DNA from: Pogona vitticeps
Lineage: Eukaryota; Chordata; Lepidosauria; Squamata; Agamidae
NCBI RefSeq assembly: GCF_051106095.1
Contig: NC_135783.1
Location: 309,022,322 to 309,086,321, forward strand
Length of the DNA: 64,000 nucleotides
Direction: 5' to 3'
The notes under the pieces are model-generated. The model did no database searches. It saw only the letters and a program-made list of their open reading frames with translations, and was not told the DNA's origin. The translations under genes and the position numbers were made by a program. Of this stretch, positions 1 through 11,640 are shown piece by piece (the stretch's first letter is position 1; the number at the start of each line of letters is the position of its first letter).

Positions 1-9
1 AGAGCAGAA

Positions 10-145
10 AAAATTAGATTCGTAGAATAATTGAACTGGAAGGGGCCTATAAGGCCATGGAATCCAAACCCCTGCTCAGTGCAGTGATCCAATTCAAAGC
101 AGATCTGACAGATGGTTATCCAATTTTTCTTGAATGCCTTCCTGA
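10..145 (-). mobile_element. CR1 LINE 3'-end fragment
   Basis: The stretch from the window start, with GAACTGGAAGGGGCC, the CCATGGAATCCAAACCCCTGC segment and CAGATGGTTATCC, follows the reverse complement of the CR1 3' region. It is a diverged, short piece, with no coding capacity left. Confidence 0.7.
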
Positions 146-349
146 GGTAATTGTTTTGCAGAATAGCAGAACCAGACAAAACATGGCAAAAAATAACAAA
201 AAAGAAATTAAGGGAGGGGAAGTACCACAACAATCAAGAAAAAAAAAAGGCAAAAAAGAGGAAAGGATTCAAGATGGAGGCACAAAGACAGGCAAAGCAG
301 CCAGGCAGTACACTCTAGGATGGACAGCACCAGGAACCTGCATACCCAC

Positions 350-895
350 TGTCATGAGTTCAGCAGAAGACGACCTGGAATCAGAGTTAATTGCAGCCGA
401 GGGAAGAGTGGGACAATTAGTGGAACTGGAAGCCCCTCTGTTATCACAGACAGCTGCAATTAGTGATGAATCACCACCAGATTCTTCTCCCCTCCCCCCC
501 CCCCAGAGTTAGAGATAGGCTCTGGCAGAAACTTACAATGCAGAGATCTGAAGCTTGCATGCATGCTTCTCATAGAAACATCAGATCAGCCAGTCAAGAG
601 TTTTAGCAGGATGGAGTTTTCCAGGAACTAGATGACTGTTGCTTCTATATAACTTGTATACAGAGGTCTGGGAACTCATGGAAGCAACAAGTTAATTCCT
701 TGGTTTGCATCCATGGTCTTGTTTATCTTGAACTACCTGAACCTTTCTCCCCTGACCCTTGGCTCTCAGACTCTGACTTTGGACTACGGTTTGTGTTTTG
801 GTTTTGATGATTCAGCATCTATTTTGATCTCCGGACTTCTAACCCTGGACTGGCTTATCGAACTTTTGCCTGCTGAATCCGCTGAGAATGTGACA
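350..895. mobile_element. Fossil solo LTR (Gypsy-like or ERV-like)
   Basis: A 546-bp segment begins TGTCATGAG and ends ATGTGACA, so it has TG...CA ends within the inverted pentamer TGTCA/TGACA. It is flanked on both sides by the same 5 bp, CCCAC (345-349 and 896-900), as expected for a solo LTR target duplication. No internal retroelement sequence was seen beside it. The family is uncertain; the text style resembles squamate Gypsy-type LTRs. It looks old but has kept its ends. Confidence 0.6.
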
Positions 896-900
896 CCCAC

Positions 901-1493
901 AAGGAATGACAGAAGCCAAGAAACAGCAGTCCTTACTGGATTCCAAACTTTTCCAGATTCAAAATTCCCATTCCTCCTCCCAGGCATTCTGATTGGATGC
1001 TAACAGCAGCCTTTGCAACACTATTAGATGAAACATTTCCTGGGTGATTTGATCGGCAAAGGGTGAAAGAAAGGCTATATAAAAAAGAGAAACACACAAA
1101 AAGAGAAACTTTTATCTATCTCTTTTTTGTTAATATGAATTTGTGGTGATTTTGTTTTGGTAATTGACAAAAGAACACACACAGAGAAAGTCTCTTTTAA
1201 TTTATTTTTCTTTCATGCAAATATGAAAGGCCCATCCCTTGCAATAACAGTATGCTAAATATTATGTTATCCATACATCAGAGAGCAGAGATCTCTGGCC
1301 AGGATGCCAGGTGTGACCCATGAGAGACTCCCCATCTAAACCCCCAGCTTTTTTTTACATCCCAAATTCTCAGATACTCAGCAGATACTAGCCCTCTTCT
1401 CTAGACATAAAATTCTCTCATCTCAGCTCAGAAACTGATTAGAGAGAAGAGATTTCTCCTGCTTCCACTCCGCCACTCCTGTACTGTGTTTAA
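901..1493. other. No recognised feature
   Basis: AT-rich unique-looking sequence with an A/T-run segment near 1080-1220. Short open frames here have no recognisable product. Confidence 0.5.
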
Positions 1494-1726
1494 GGCTTTG
1501 TGGCACAGTGGTTAAACTGCTGTACTGCAGCCAAAACTGTGCTCATGGCCTGGGGTTCAATCCCAGGCTCAAGGTTGACTCAGCCTTCTATCCTTCAGAG
1601 GTCAGTAAAATGAGTACCCAGCTCGCTGGGGGGCGGGCAATGTGTAGCCTGCATAATTAACTTGTAAACTGCCCAGAGAGTGCTTGAAGCATTATGGGGT
1701 GGTATATAAGCAGCACGCTTTGCTAT
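1494..1726 (+). mobile_element. tRNA-derived SINE with TATATAAG-type tail
   Basis: Begins GCTTTGTGGCACAGTGGTTAA (A-box-like) and carries a B-box-like GGGGTTCAATCCC, then the body segment GTAAAATGAGTACCCAGCTC. The 3' end reads TTGTAAACTGCCCAGAGAG ... GGTATATAAGCAGCACGCTTT. This is a familiar squamate SINE layout whose tail resembles L2-type LINE ends. It is a nearly complete, diverged copy. Confidence 0.85.
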
Positions 1727-3355
1727 TTTGCCTTTGTTTTTCCCAGTAAAGAGCAGGCCTTGAATGTTTAGTGTTACCACTTTGCAAAATGATTAGTCTA
1801 GAAGTCACTTATAACCACTCTGACTTCAATTCCACATTAACATATGAAAAAGAAATGCCCTTGATATCTGGCTACCCTTTTATGATGGATTGATTTCAGC
1901 CTGCTTAGCTGGGGATGCAACCAAATTACTTGGATTGTTGAGCATTGCACTTTGCCTCTTGAACGGGTTGCCCTCCCTGGCTGATCATGGATGCCAGGAG
2001 AGGCCCACTTGGTCAGATGGTGGAGATAATAAATGCTTCCTGAGGATAGGGGCACACCATAGTAATGTAGTTGTATTGTGAGGGAGCATTCTTGTGTTCC
2101 ACTGTGCATTTTGTCTAGACACACCAAATTTTTTCTTTAGTGAGTGGAACATTTATTCTACATTTATAAAAATATGATAGAAAATTAATGGCCTTTCTGG
2201 TCTCGTTTAAAAAACAGCTACAGTACACATAGACAAGGGAGTGTCAATCTTTTTATATGTGTAGTTTAGTGTGAGATGGATATCCAGAGAATATACTTGT
2301 TCAAGGAAAAAGAAAAGACATCCTAGACAAAGCCACTGATGAGGTCTTAGAGGGAAATAAAGGAGATAACTTTGTTTCTTATATGCAATTTATCTTATTC
2401 TTCTGTGTACTGGATGGTTCTCCTGCAGTTATAGGGATAAAGAAGCCTTGGAAGATTTGTTCATTTGATTAGTGGCTCAAACCATTGATGGTGGCATGGA
2501 CCATTCTTATGAGAGACATACATGAAATAAACCATTGCACAAAGAGGACCCCAATATGGCAACAGTAGGTTAGATGTCACATGAAGCCTCACAGGCTATT
2601 TTTAAATTTCCTTTCAACATTTGGGAGTTCTTTAAATGCTTTTCCTACATCTTGGGAAATTTGGGAGGAGGAAAAGAGAGAAGAGGAACTTCAAATAAAG
2701 TTTTGCCAAGAGAAAAGATTTAGTTGTATTTAGTTCGCCATATCACCTGTGCCTTTCTTCTAATAAGCTTCAGGTGATATAGGCAGCTCACTTTCAAAAT
2801 GAAATTACTTTCAATGCTGTTGTTTTGTTTCAAGTTATGTATATTTTAAAGTAGAACATTATGATGCTGTGTTTAAGTCTAAATTTGTTCTTAATGGGGA
2901 CAATTTGTTGAGTAAGGATGATCCTTTCAAAGAGGAGGTAAGGAAAGCACGTTGCCTGTTGCAAAGAAGAATCTGCAACATTGCACATCCTTTCCAGAAT
3001 ACTCTGAGGCAAGACTTCCAATCCCTTAATGAAAATTTTGATTCAAGTGCTAAACCTACTCCAGCCACATGGGAAACACTTCTACAAAGTACTATCTATA
3101 GCCAATGAGCATGATGGATTACTATGCATCAGTACCTAATTAGCACCATGCCTCATATTGTTTACTTTCAGCACTAATTGGAATTGAGTTCTAACTTAGG
3201 CTTAATATGAGCCATGGCTCACAAAGACCTTTTATGATTGGTTATTGATAAATTGCCTAAACCTCTGTAGGTATTCAGTCCGACATACAATCCAACAGAG
3301 GCAACAGAGAAGAAAGAATGGATGATAAATGGGCAGGGAAATGAGCAAATCCAGG
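1727..3355. other. No recognised feature
   Basis: Mostly AT-rich sequence. The short ORFs at 1837-2127 and 2830-3108 show no family motif. Confidence 0.5.
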
Positions 3356-3359
3356 AACC

Positions 3360-3512
3360 AATCATCATCATCATAGAACTGCACAGGTGGAAGGGACACT
3401 ATGAATCATCGTCCAGTTCTGTCACAAAGGCACATTGAGCAATGGAAGTCCCAACCTCTGGCTCCACAGACAGAGAACTAAACTACTGAGCTATCCAGCA
3501 GTTATGGACTTG
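3360..3512 (-). mobile_element. tRNA-derived SINE with (GAT)n tail
   Basis: Read on the minus strand it starts GCTGGATAGCTCAGTAG, an A-box-like tRNA head, then a diverged B-box region. It ends in TTCTATGATGATGATGAT at the plus-strand left edge. The same family recurs at 12552, 13658 and 41690. Confidence 0.75.
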
Positions 3513-3578
3513 TATTCAGGTCCACCAATGCGCACACGGCCCTTTGGGTCCACTCCCACACAACTCAGATCTAAAATG

Positions 3579-3583
3579 CGCAT

Positions 3584-3647
<64 letters not shown>

Positions 3648-3725
3648 AATATTTTAATCCCCGCCTTTATCCTTAAAAAGGACCCAAGGCAGCTTATATA
3701 ATTGAGAGACTAAATTTAAAGTGAA
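3579..3725 (-). mobile_element. L2-type LINE 3' end with (TTTA)n
   Basis: A run of about 17 TTTA units is followed by AATATTTTAATCCCCGCC and AAGGCAGCTTATATAA. This is the reverse complement of an L2-type 3' end (…GGCGGGGAT…(TAAA)n). The element is truncated to its tail. Confidence 0.6.
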
Positions 3726-3833
3726 AACAAATGACTATACAATGGTGATTTACACAATTAAAAGACAATATTTAAAGTTAAGAACAATGAGTAAAAAGGT
3801 ACAACTTACAGCAAAGAATGATCAAGCTAGGAT

Positions 3834-3890
3834 GTGTGTGTGTGTGTGCGTGCGTGCGTGCGTGTGTGTGCGCGTGTGTGCACGCACCCC
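3834..3890. repeat. (GT)n / (GTGC)n microsatellite
   Basis: Alternating GT with interspersed GTGC and GCGC units, ending in GCACGCACCCCCCACCCC. Confidence 0.85.
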
Positions 3891-5924
3891 CCACCCCTTC
3901 ATAATTTGTAGAATATAAGTAGCTTGTACTTATTTATTTTAGAAAACTATACTGTGATAATGAAGCCTGCTCCCAAACAAGCCTTTAGGGCTGCATGAAT
4001 AGAACCATAATTTCCAAGTGCCTGAGAAGAATCTTTGTATTTTGCTCTGCCTGAACTAGGTGCCAGGATAGCCCTCCAAGACCCAGGGATGGGCATGGTG
4101 AAACTCCAGACCTCTGTATATTGCCAACCCTGGGTTAGCTGATATATTGTGAGGCCTCCTCCAGTTCTGTGATTCTGCAGTTCTCAGAAGGCTGCAATCA
4201 GATGATTCATACATTTAGAAAAAGAGATGGGTGGTCTTAAGGACTACCTTTATCAACTCCTGATTGCCATATTGCTAACCATCTCCTTTGTTCTTCTCTG
4301 AAACAATTCACATTTAGCTATGGTCTCCATAAAGTGTGATATCCTGAAATGGACACAGTACTCTAGATAAGACCTCATATATGCAGGCATCAGTTATATT
4401 AATTAAGAGGCTGTAGACACACTTACTTCACAGCAAGATCCACTGATCACATTACAGTTTCCTAACATTAAGTTCTCACTCGCACAGACAGTCACATTTG
4501 TTAGCAGATATCCCACCAATACAAGGGTGGACAAATCAAAATTGTGGCTGCCATTATGCATAGCTGGCATGAGAATTGCAAGCCAACAATCCTGCACTAA
4601 AGATTCTAGAGACAGTGGGGAAAAACACATTTGTGTTGGACCTTCCTCCAAGCCCAGCTAGTTAGCCACCCTCCTAGCCTGCATCCCAGGTCGATGTGCA
4701 AGATGCTCCAGCAAGAAGAAAAGCCTCAGCATCAGAAAAGGGTTGTTGTTGTTGTTGAACATCGAATTTGTGTTCAAAGGAAACAAAATTAAGAGGGCAT
4801 GAAGTGGAGAAGAGCAACTGGGGATTAAGGCCGAGACAGGCAAATATCAGGCAGTGTTTCAAATTCTCACATACTTGACTCAGCATTATTTTATTTTATT
4901 GCCTCGTAACTGCAATTCTTATTTTAATGTCTCAGTTCTCCTGAGCATCTTTTAAAACATTGTTATACAGAATCTCTTTTTCAAAAAGATGCCTAATAGG
5001 CTGTAATGTTTAACATCTTCAACATCTGCATACCTAATGGGCATATATAATGTGGTTATACAATGGTATATATTGCTCCTGCCAGCATCTGTCTGACCCA
5101 CCCTGCCCTTATCATATTGTGCCCTACAGCATGAGTGGGAACAATTTTTGATACATGGGAATACACAGGCAATAAAAATGCCCCCCATTACCAAAAAGGA
5201 AGCTGGAAGTGATTCAAAGTCCTCTTCCAGTTTTGAAGAACTGATATTTGGGCAGTATTAAATGGTGAAGGAGGGCATGTGACCTATTTATTAAAAGATA
5301 AATTGCCACTCCTGCAGCCTGCTAGGACCAGCAGCTCACCTTTATTTTGACAGAAAAAGAGAAGCCATAAAGCAGCGGGGAGCGGGGACGACTGGAATGT
5401 AGCCACTAGATTGCACTTTGCCCCATCCCTGGGCAAATGAATCTTTGTCTCTGACACCAACCTGCCCAGATGCTAAAAGTCTGTTAATTCAGTTGGTTTA
5501 GTGATAAGGCAGTCAAAAACAAAACAAAACAAAACCTCACTGTTGAATTTTTTTACCAAGATATGATTTGACTGAAGTGAAACGGCCTCTGCTGGGTGTT
5601 GCCCTGGTTCATAACTTTATTTGAAAGGACAGAAGGTTTCCCCATTTTGGAATTCACTGCTATTGCTTTATAAATGTCAGTATATATATTCTGTTTCTCA
5701 TTTAAGGCAATATTTTGTGTGGGGACTCACAAAGATAGGTGTGTCATATCCTTTCCAAAAATAAGTTTGTCCCTGAAGATTTAACTAACGGAGTAAATTG
5801 ATAAGCATAATATGTATGGTTGTTTTAACACACATTACAGAAACATCAGTCATGAGGAGCCAGCATGAAGGCTCGCAAACTTCAGCTGAACATCTATAGG
5901 CTATGTATAAATGCCTAGTATAAT

Positions 5925-6005
5925 GAAAAGTGTCACAGACTATGACTGAAGAGTCCTGGGTTCAAATCCTCATTTGTCCATGGAAAGTCACTGGCTGAGG
6001 GGCAC
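5925..6005 (+). mobile_element. SINE head fragment
   Basis: GAAAAGTGTCACAGACTATG and GTCCTGGGTTCAAATCCTCA match, with divergence, the tRNA-like head of the squamate SINE family whose better copy is at 25440-25660 and 50565-50720. Confidence 0.45.
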
Positions 6006-6644
6006 TGATAGAACACCATATCTCATATACCTTGAAAACTCTACAAGGGCCATCAATGTTGGACGTAATTTGATGCCATCTATATATATAATGCACTTCT
6101 TAAAAAAAACCCTCCCAGTTTATGAATGTGGGATATTGTGCTTCTACAGCCATGATTCAAAAAGCCAGGAAATTGATTTTTCTGCACAATATTGTGCCCG
6201 CATTGCCAGCAGGAAAAAGGATGCTAAGCTTTACATAGCAAAGGATAGCGTGAATGTTGACAACACCAATGGCAGCAGTCAAGACAGTCTGCAGGATATC
6301 CTCTTCTGCTCACTATCATTCCCAGAAACTGACTCCTTTTTTTAACCAGCTAACCACTTCTTACCCAAACCCAAAGCATCTGCCAGGGCTGTTTTTCAAC
6401 AAGTGTGAAAAGTAGTGCCCAGAGCAGGAGCAGATTGTCTGTTACATTTTTGCCAACGTGGGTACTGATCCAAGGTCCGGTTTTAAATTTATTGTTTGGG
6501 GTTCCCCCCTCCATTTTTATATTTGCCTTATGGAATTATGATTTTCTCTGTTGCACAATATATATTGCAGTTTCATGCAGCAATAACATACATATTTATA
6601 CATGTGCACACATACACACATGTAGAGATTGCCTGTGGTAGTGT

Positions 6645-6925
6645 AGGATCAGGTTTGATGTTGACGGTCTCACCGGACCCCCCTCCCCAACTACATTCAG
6701 GTGAGTCCCATGCCCCATTGCCGCGTGGACCCTTGGACCGCGCAACACTGGCTGGGACCTGATGCGACCACCCCCGGGCCTGTCATTGGTGATCCTTGGC
6801 CCAAGGGGGGGTTTCAGCATGTCCTCTCCCCCAGCACTGATTGCTGGTGAGATTCACGTCTCACCTCATCCCGGGGGGAGGGAGCAAGGAAGCTCTGCTC
6901 TATTGCTGCGTGCTCCATGGGAGCA
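6645..6925. other. GC-rich CpG-bearing patch of unknown origin
   Basis: Contains several CpGs, C runs and G runs (for example CCGCGTGGACCC and CATCCCGGGGGGAGG) in an otherwise AT-rich neighbourhood. It starts just after a CA-rich stretch at 6600-6620. No coding or repeat family is recognised. Confidence 0.4.
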
Positions 6926-7679
6926 GTCATTCACCAAATTGCTCCTTTTTTGTTTGCTGACACAGAAGAACAACACATCCCAACTGAAAAAGATGGTAAT
7001 TGGATTCTAATAATAGGATGAAATCGTCAAATGGCCTCCTGTTTAGTTGTGCTTTAACTGATGGGAAAGCAGAAAGGCAGCCACCTGGTAAGTACTGTAA
7101 AAGGAATTATTAGCCCAGCAGTTTAGCAACAAGCAAACCAGCTAGCAAAAGGCACTGTGGAAAATAATGGATCAATGATGTTTTGGGACAGCAGCCTTGC
7201 AAAGTAAGCTCACATATACATGCCTGACGACTGCAAGATCAAATTTGCACATGTGAATGAGTTGTCAGAGGTCAAACAATTCAGAATCCGGAAAGCTTCC
7301 TCTTTAATCAGAAAGGTAGGCCTATTCAAGGCACGAAGCCTGTCAGCTGAGCCTTCTCTCCAGATGAGCACAATTTCAGTATCTATAAGCAATTAAGCAG
7401 ACAGCTAGAGAGCAGATGGAGGAAAGCTCCCTCAGAATGCAACCTGGCTGTAGTCAAGGAGATATCTGGCAGATATTGTAATTTACTGTACTTAGGGCAG
7501 AAAAAAAGAGGCTATAACACCAAATGGATTAATGCAACCTCTACCCATCAGGCAGAACTCTCCTGAGTTGTCCTCAGCCTTACAAATGCTGGACAGAAGC
7601 AAACACTACAGTGAAGTATAGAGAACTGCAACCGACAGGCAGCCCATTTTAGATCTAAGACTGAATGCATCCGTTTTGA

Positions 7680-8063
7680 CCTTGGCTCATCTTTTATCCC
7701 ACCAGATCAAATTGAAATATCCAATGTACCAGGTTTCATGGGATCAGTTTCAGTTAGTAAGGCCTGGGGATGTTGACAAGGCACTTGCCCAGAGCAAGGC
7801 TACTACCTCTATTTTAGATTTTTGTTATCATGGCTATTAAAATCTGCCAAGGATGATATGGTAGAATGGGCTTCACACGTTACCAGTGTCTCTCCTCTGG
7901 AAGGCCATGTGCCTTCCTGTTTAAAAGAAACTAAAATAAGGCCCATTTTTAAGAAAACTAATTTATTGATTGATGATTTGAACATCTCTAGATGTCTTTA
8001 ATCTACCATTTTTAGCAAGTTAATCAACAGGGTTGAACTTTCACCTTTAATACCATCAACCAC
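7680..8063 (+). mobile_element. Old L2 LINE fragment, left part (reverse transcriptase N-terminal region)
   Basis: In plus-strand frames the stretch from about 7840 reads SAKDDMVEWASHVTSVS, then EGHVPSCLKETKIRP and SKLINRVELS. These correspond to the segment WLQEVVNASLREG...SLKEAVIRP...LGKVIERVV of L2-clade proteins (compare the intact copy at 51155). The fragment is diverged and split by the BovB insertion; its continuation is at 11332-11640. Confidence 0.75.
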
Positions 8064-8105
<42 letters not shown>

Positions 8106-11100
8106 GTCGTTTAGTCGTGTCCGACTCTTCGTGACCCCATAGACCAGAGCACGCCAGGCCCTCCTGTCTGCCACTGCCTCCCAGAGTTGGGCCAAATTCA
8201 TGTTGGTCGCTTCAATGACACTGTCCAACCATCTCATCCTCTGTCCTCCCCTTCTCCTCTTGTCCTCACACTTTCCTAACATCAGGGTTTTTTCCAGGGA
8301 TGGCCAAAGTATTGGAGCCTCAGCTCCAGGATCTGTCCTTCCAGTGAGCACTGAGGCTTGATTTACTTTAGAATGGATAGGTGTGTTCTCCTTGCAGTCC
8401 AGGGGACTCTCAAGAGTTTCCTCCAGCACCACAATTCAAAAGCATCAATTCTTCAGCGGTCAGCCTTCTTTATGGTCCAGCTCTCACTTCCGTACATCAC
8501 TACAGGAAAACCCATAGCTTTGACTATTCGGACTTTTGTTGGCAAGGTGAATTCTGTGTTTTTTAAGATGCTGTCCAGGTTTGTCATTGCTTTCCTCCCA
8601 AGAAGCGGTTATCTTTTAATTTCGTGGCTGCTGTCACCATCTGCAGTGATCATGGAGCCCAAGAAAGTAAAATCTGTCACTACCTCCATATCTTCCCCTT
8701 CTATTTGCCAGGACGTGATGGGACCAGTGGCCATGATCTTAGTTTTTTTGATGTTGAGCTTCCGACCATTTTTTGAGCTCTCCTCTTTCACCCTCATTAC
8801 AAGGTTCTTTAATTCCTCCTCACTTTCTGCCATCAGAGTGGTATCATCTGCATATCTGAGGTTGTTGATATTTCTTCTGGCATTCTTAATTCTGGCTTGG
8901 GATTCCTGCAGTCCGGCCTTTCGCATGATGTATTCTGCATAGAAGTTAAATAAGCAGGGGGACAATATACAGCCTTGTCGTACTCCTTTCCCAATTTTGA
9001 ACCAATCAGTGTTTCCGTATCCAGTTCTAACTGTTGCTTCCTGTCCTACGTATAGGTTTCGCAGGAGATAGATAAGGTGGTCAGGCACTCCGATTTCTTT
9101 AAGGACTTGCCATAGTTTGTTGTGGTCGACTCAGTCAAAGGCTTTTGCATAGTCAATGAAGCAGAGTATATGTTTTTCTGGAACTCTCTGGCTTTCTCTA
9201 TAATCCAGCGTATGTTAGCAATTTGGTCTCGAGTTCCTCTGCCCCTTCGAAATCCGGCTTGAACTTCTGGGAGTTCTTGGTCCACATACTGCTGAAGCCT
9301 ACCTTGGAGGATTTTGAGCATAACCTTGCTAGCGTGGAAAATGAGTGCTATTGTACGGTAGTTGGAGCATTCTTTGGCACTGCCGTTCTTTGGGATTGGG
9401 ATGTAGACTGATCTTTTCCAGTCCTCTGGCCACTGTTGAGTTTTCCAAACTTGCTGGCATATTGAATGTAGCACCTTAACAGCATCATCTTTTAAGATTT
9501 TAAATAGATCCACTGGAATGCCATCACGTCCACTGGCCTTGTTGTTAGACAAGCTTTCTAAGGCCCACTTGACTTCTCTCTCCAGGATGTCTGGCTCAAG
9601 GTCAGCAACCACACTATCTGGGTTGTCCGGGATATCCAAATCTTCCTATTATAGTTCCTTGTGTATTCTTGCCACCTCTTCTTGATGCCTTCTGCTTCTG
9701 TGAGGTCTCTCCCATTTTTGTCCTTTATCAAGTCCATCTTTGCACAAAATGTTCCTTAATGAAACTGTAGTTGTAATTTTTATGATTTTATATATTTTTA
9801 TACTGTTTTGTTTTATTTTGTAAGCCGCCCCGAGTAGACATGGTCTAGAGGGGCGGGGTAAAAATCAAATAAATAAATAAATAAATAAATAAATACTTCC
9901 AGTTTTCCTGAACAGATCTCTGGTTTTTCCTTTTCTATTATTTTCCTCTATTTCTTTGCATTGTTCATTTAAGAAGACCCTCTTGTCTCTCCTTGCTATT
10001 CTTTGGAAGTCTGCATTCAATTTTCTGTAACTTTCCCTATCTCCCTTGCATTTTGTTTCCCTTCTCTTCTCTGCTATTTGTAAAGCCTCGTTGGACAGCC
10101 ACTTTGCTTTCTTGCATTTCCTTTTCTTTGGGATAGTTTTTGTTGCTGCCTCCTGTACAATGTTACGAGCCTCTATCCAAAGTTCTTTGGATTTGTCCAC
10201 CAAGTCAAGTTCCTTAAATTTGTTCTTCACTTCCACTGTGTATTAATAAGGGACTTGGTTTAGATTATACCTGAGTGGCCCAGTGGTTTTTCCTACTCTC
10301 TTCAGTTTAAGCTTGAATTTTGCTGTGAGAAGCTGATGATCAGAGCCACAATCAGCTCCAGGTCTTGTTTTTGCTGACTGTATAGAGCTTCTCCATCTTT
10401 GGCTGCAGAGAATATAATCAATCTGATTATGGTATTGCCCATCTGGTGATTTCCATGTGTAGAGCCACCTCTTCCCTGTTGTTCCTTTTATCTCTTGACT
10501 GCCTACTTTAGCATTCCAATCCCCTAGAATGAGAAGAACATCTTTCTTTGGTGTCAGTTTTAGAAGGTGTTGTATGTCTTCCTAGAATTGGTCAATTTCA
10601 GTCTCCTGAGCATTGTTGGTTGGTGCATAAACTTGGATTATTGTGATGTTGAAAGGTCTGCCTTGGATTTGTATTGACATTGTTATATCATTTTTGAGAT
10701 TGTATCCCATTACAGCTTTTACCACTCTTTTGTTGACTATGAGGGCTACTCCATTCCTTCTATGGGAGTCTTGCCCTCAATAGTAGATATGATAATCGTC
10801 TAAATTGAATGAGCCCATTCCTGTCCATTTTAGTTTACTGATGCCCAGGATGTCAATGTTTATTCTTGCCATCTCCTGTTTGACCACATCCAGCTTCCCA
10901 TGTTTCATAGATGTTACATGCCAGGTTCCTATGCAGTATTTTTCTTTGCAGCATTGGACTTTCCTTTCACTTCCAGGCATGTCCACAACTGAATGTCCTT
11001 TCGGCTTTGGCCCAACCTCTTCATTAGCTCTGGAGCTACTTGTACTTGTCCTTCGCTCTTCCTCAGTAGCATGTTGGACGCCTTCCGACCTGAGGCTCCC

Positions 11101-11322
11101 ATCTTCCAGCATCATATCTTTTAGCCTTTTGATTCTGATCATGGGGTTTTCTTGGCAAAGATACTGGAGTGGCTTGCCAGTTCCTGCTCCAGGTGGATTG
11201 CGTTTAGTCAGAACTCTCCACTATGACCTGTCCGTCTTGGGTGTCCCTGCACGGTATAGCCCATAGTTTCTCTGAATTACTCAAGCCCCTTCGCCACGAC
11301 AAGGCAGCAATCCATGAAGGAG
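8064..11322 (-). mobile_element. Near full-length RTE-BovB LINE
   Basis: Flanked by the same 9 bp, ATCAACCAC (8055-8063 and 11323-11331). On the minus strand it begins with the 5' leader, then the ORF start near 11142, and ends in ACTAAAC plus an (AAC)n tail (8064-8102). Endonuclease part: GTWHVTSMKHGKLD and DILGISKLKWTG, where the usual catalytic Glu of ISELKW appears as Lys. Reverse transcriptase part: KASGRDGIPVDLFK, GVRQGCILSPCLFNFY and LRYADDTTLMAESEEEL, then the BovB C-terminus GGQRMRWLDSVIE...WRALVYGVTKS. It is dead: an L2-type tail is inserted at 9758-9894, about 90 bp of the endonuclease region present in the copy at 21252 is missing near 10480, and stops and frame changes split the RT. 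It was a complete insertion when it landed. Confidence 0.95.
9758..9894 (+). mobile_element. L2-type 3' tail inserted in BovB
   Basis: GTAAGCCGCCCCGAGTAGAC and GGGGCGGGGTAAAAATC followed by (AAAT)n interrupt the BovB text between GTTCCTT and TTCCAGTTTTCCTG. Comparison with the second BovB copy at 21420-21450 shows the uninterrupted site. It is the youngest layer of this three-level nest. Confidence 0.85.
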
Positions 11323-11331
11323 ATCAACCAC

Positions 11332-11640
11332 AGTAGCTTTCTATGATTCTGGACCTTCCTGGATAGCTGAACCCAGGTGGTAGAGCTTGTAGATGTGGTC
11401 TCCACTCCTTGGTACCTCTGCTAGAGGGTTCCAGAAGGGTCAACCATCTCCCCAATGCTTTTGAACATCTACATGAAGCTTCTGGGATAAGTCATTTGGA
11501 GATTTGGGGTGTACTGTCATCAGTACAATAGTGACATACAGCTCTATTGCTACCTGGCTCCAATTGCAGGTGATTCTGTGATAGGAATAGCAGTCCAGCA
11601 AGGGGAGGGAGTGGGCTTGTGATATCAACTGAATACAGTA
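11332..11640 (+). mobile_element. Old L2 LINE fragment, right part (RT motifs)
   Basis: Plus-strand frames read EGSTISPMLLNIYMK, then VIWRFGVYCHQYNSDIQLY. These match GVPQGSILSPMLFNIYMK and FGLRSQQYADDTQLY of the intact L2 at 51155, with the YADD catalytic motif decayed. It continues the fragment at 7680-8063 across the BovB insertion, although about 300 bp of the expected RT region is absent between the two halves. Confidence 0.75.

Larger units (their letters stand above)
3900..7675. other. Mostly unrecognised AT-rich stretch with one GC-rich patch
   Basis: A tRNA-SINE head scrap lies at about 5930-6005 (GTCCTGGGTTCAAATCC). A CpG-bearing GC-rich patch lies at about 6650-6920 and is listed separately. 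The 123-residue frame at 5974-6345 has no family motif. Otherwise I see no gene. Confidence 0.45.

Noticed and set aside
57-512. 151-residue plus-strand frame at the window start
   Set aside because: It crosses from an antisense CR1 scrap into the left part of a solo LTR, so it is a composite of repeat text.
5974-6345. 123-residue plus-strand frame
   Set aside because: No recognisable domain, and it begins within a SINE scrap.
8358-8942. 194-residue plus-strand open frame
   Set aside because: It is the antisense shadow of the BovB reverse transcriptase, which has the real motifs (YADD, GVRQGC) on the minus strand.
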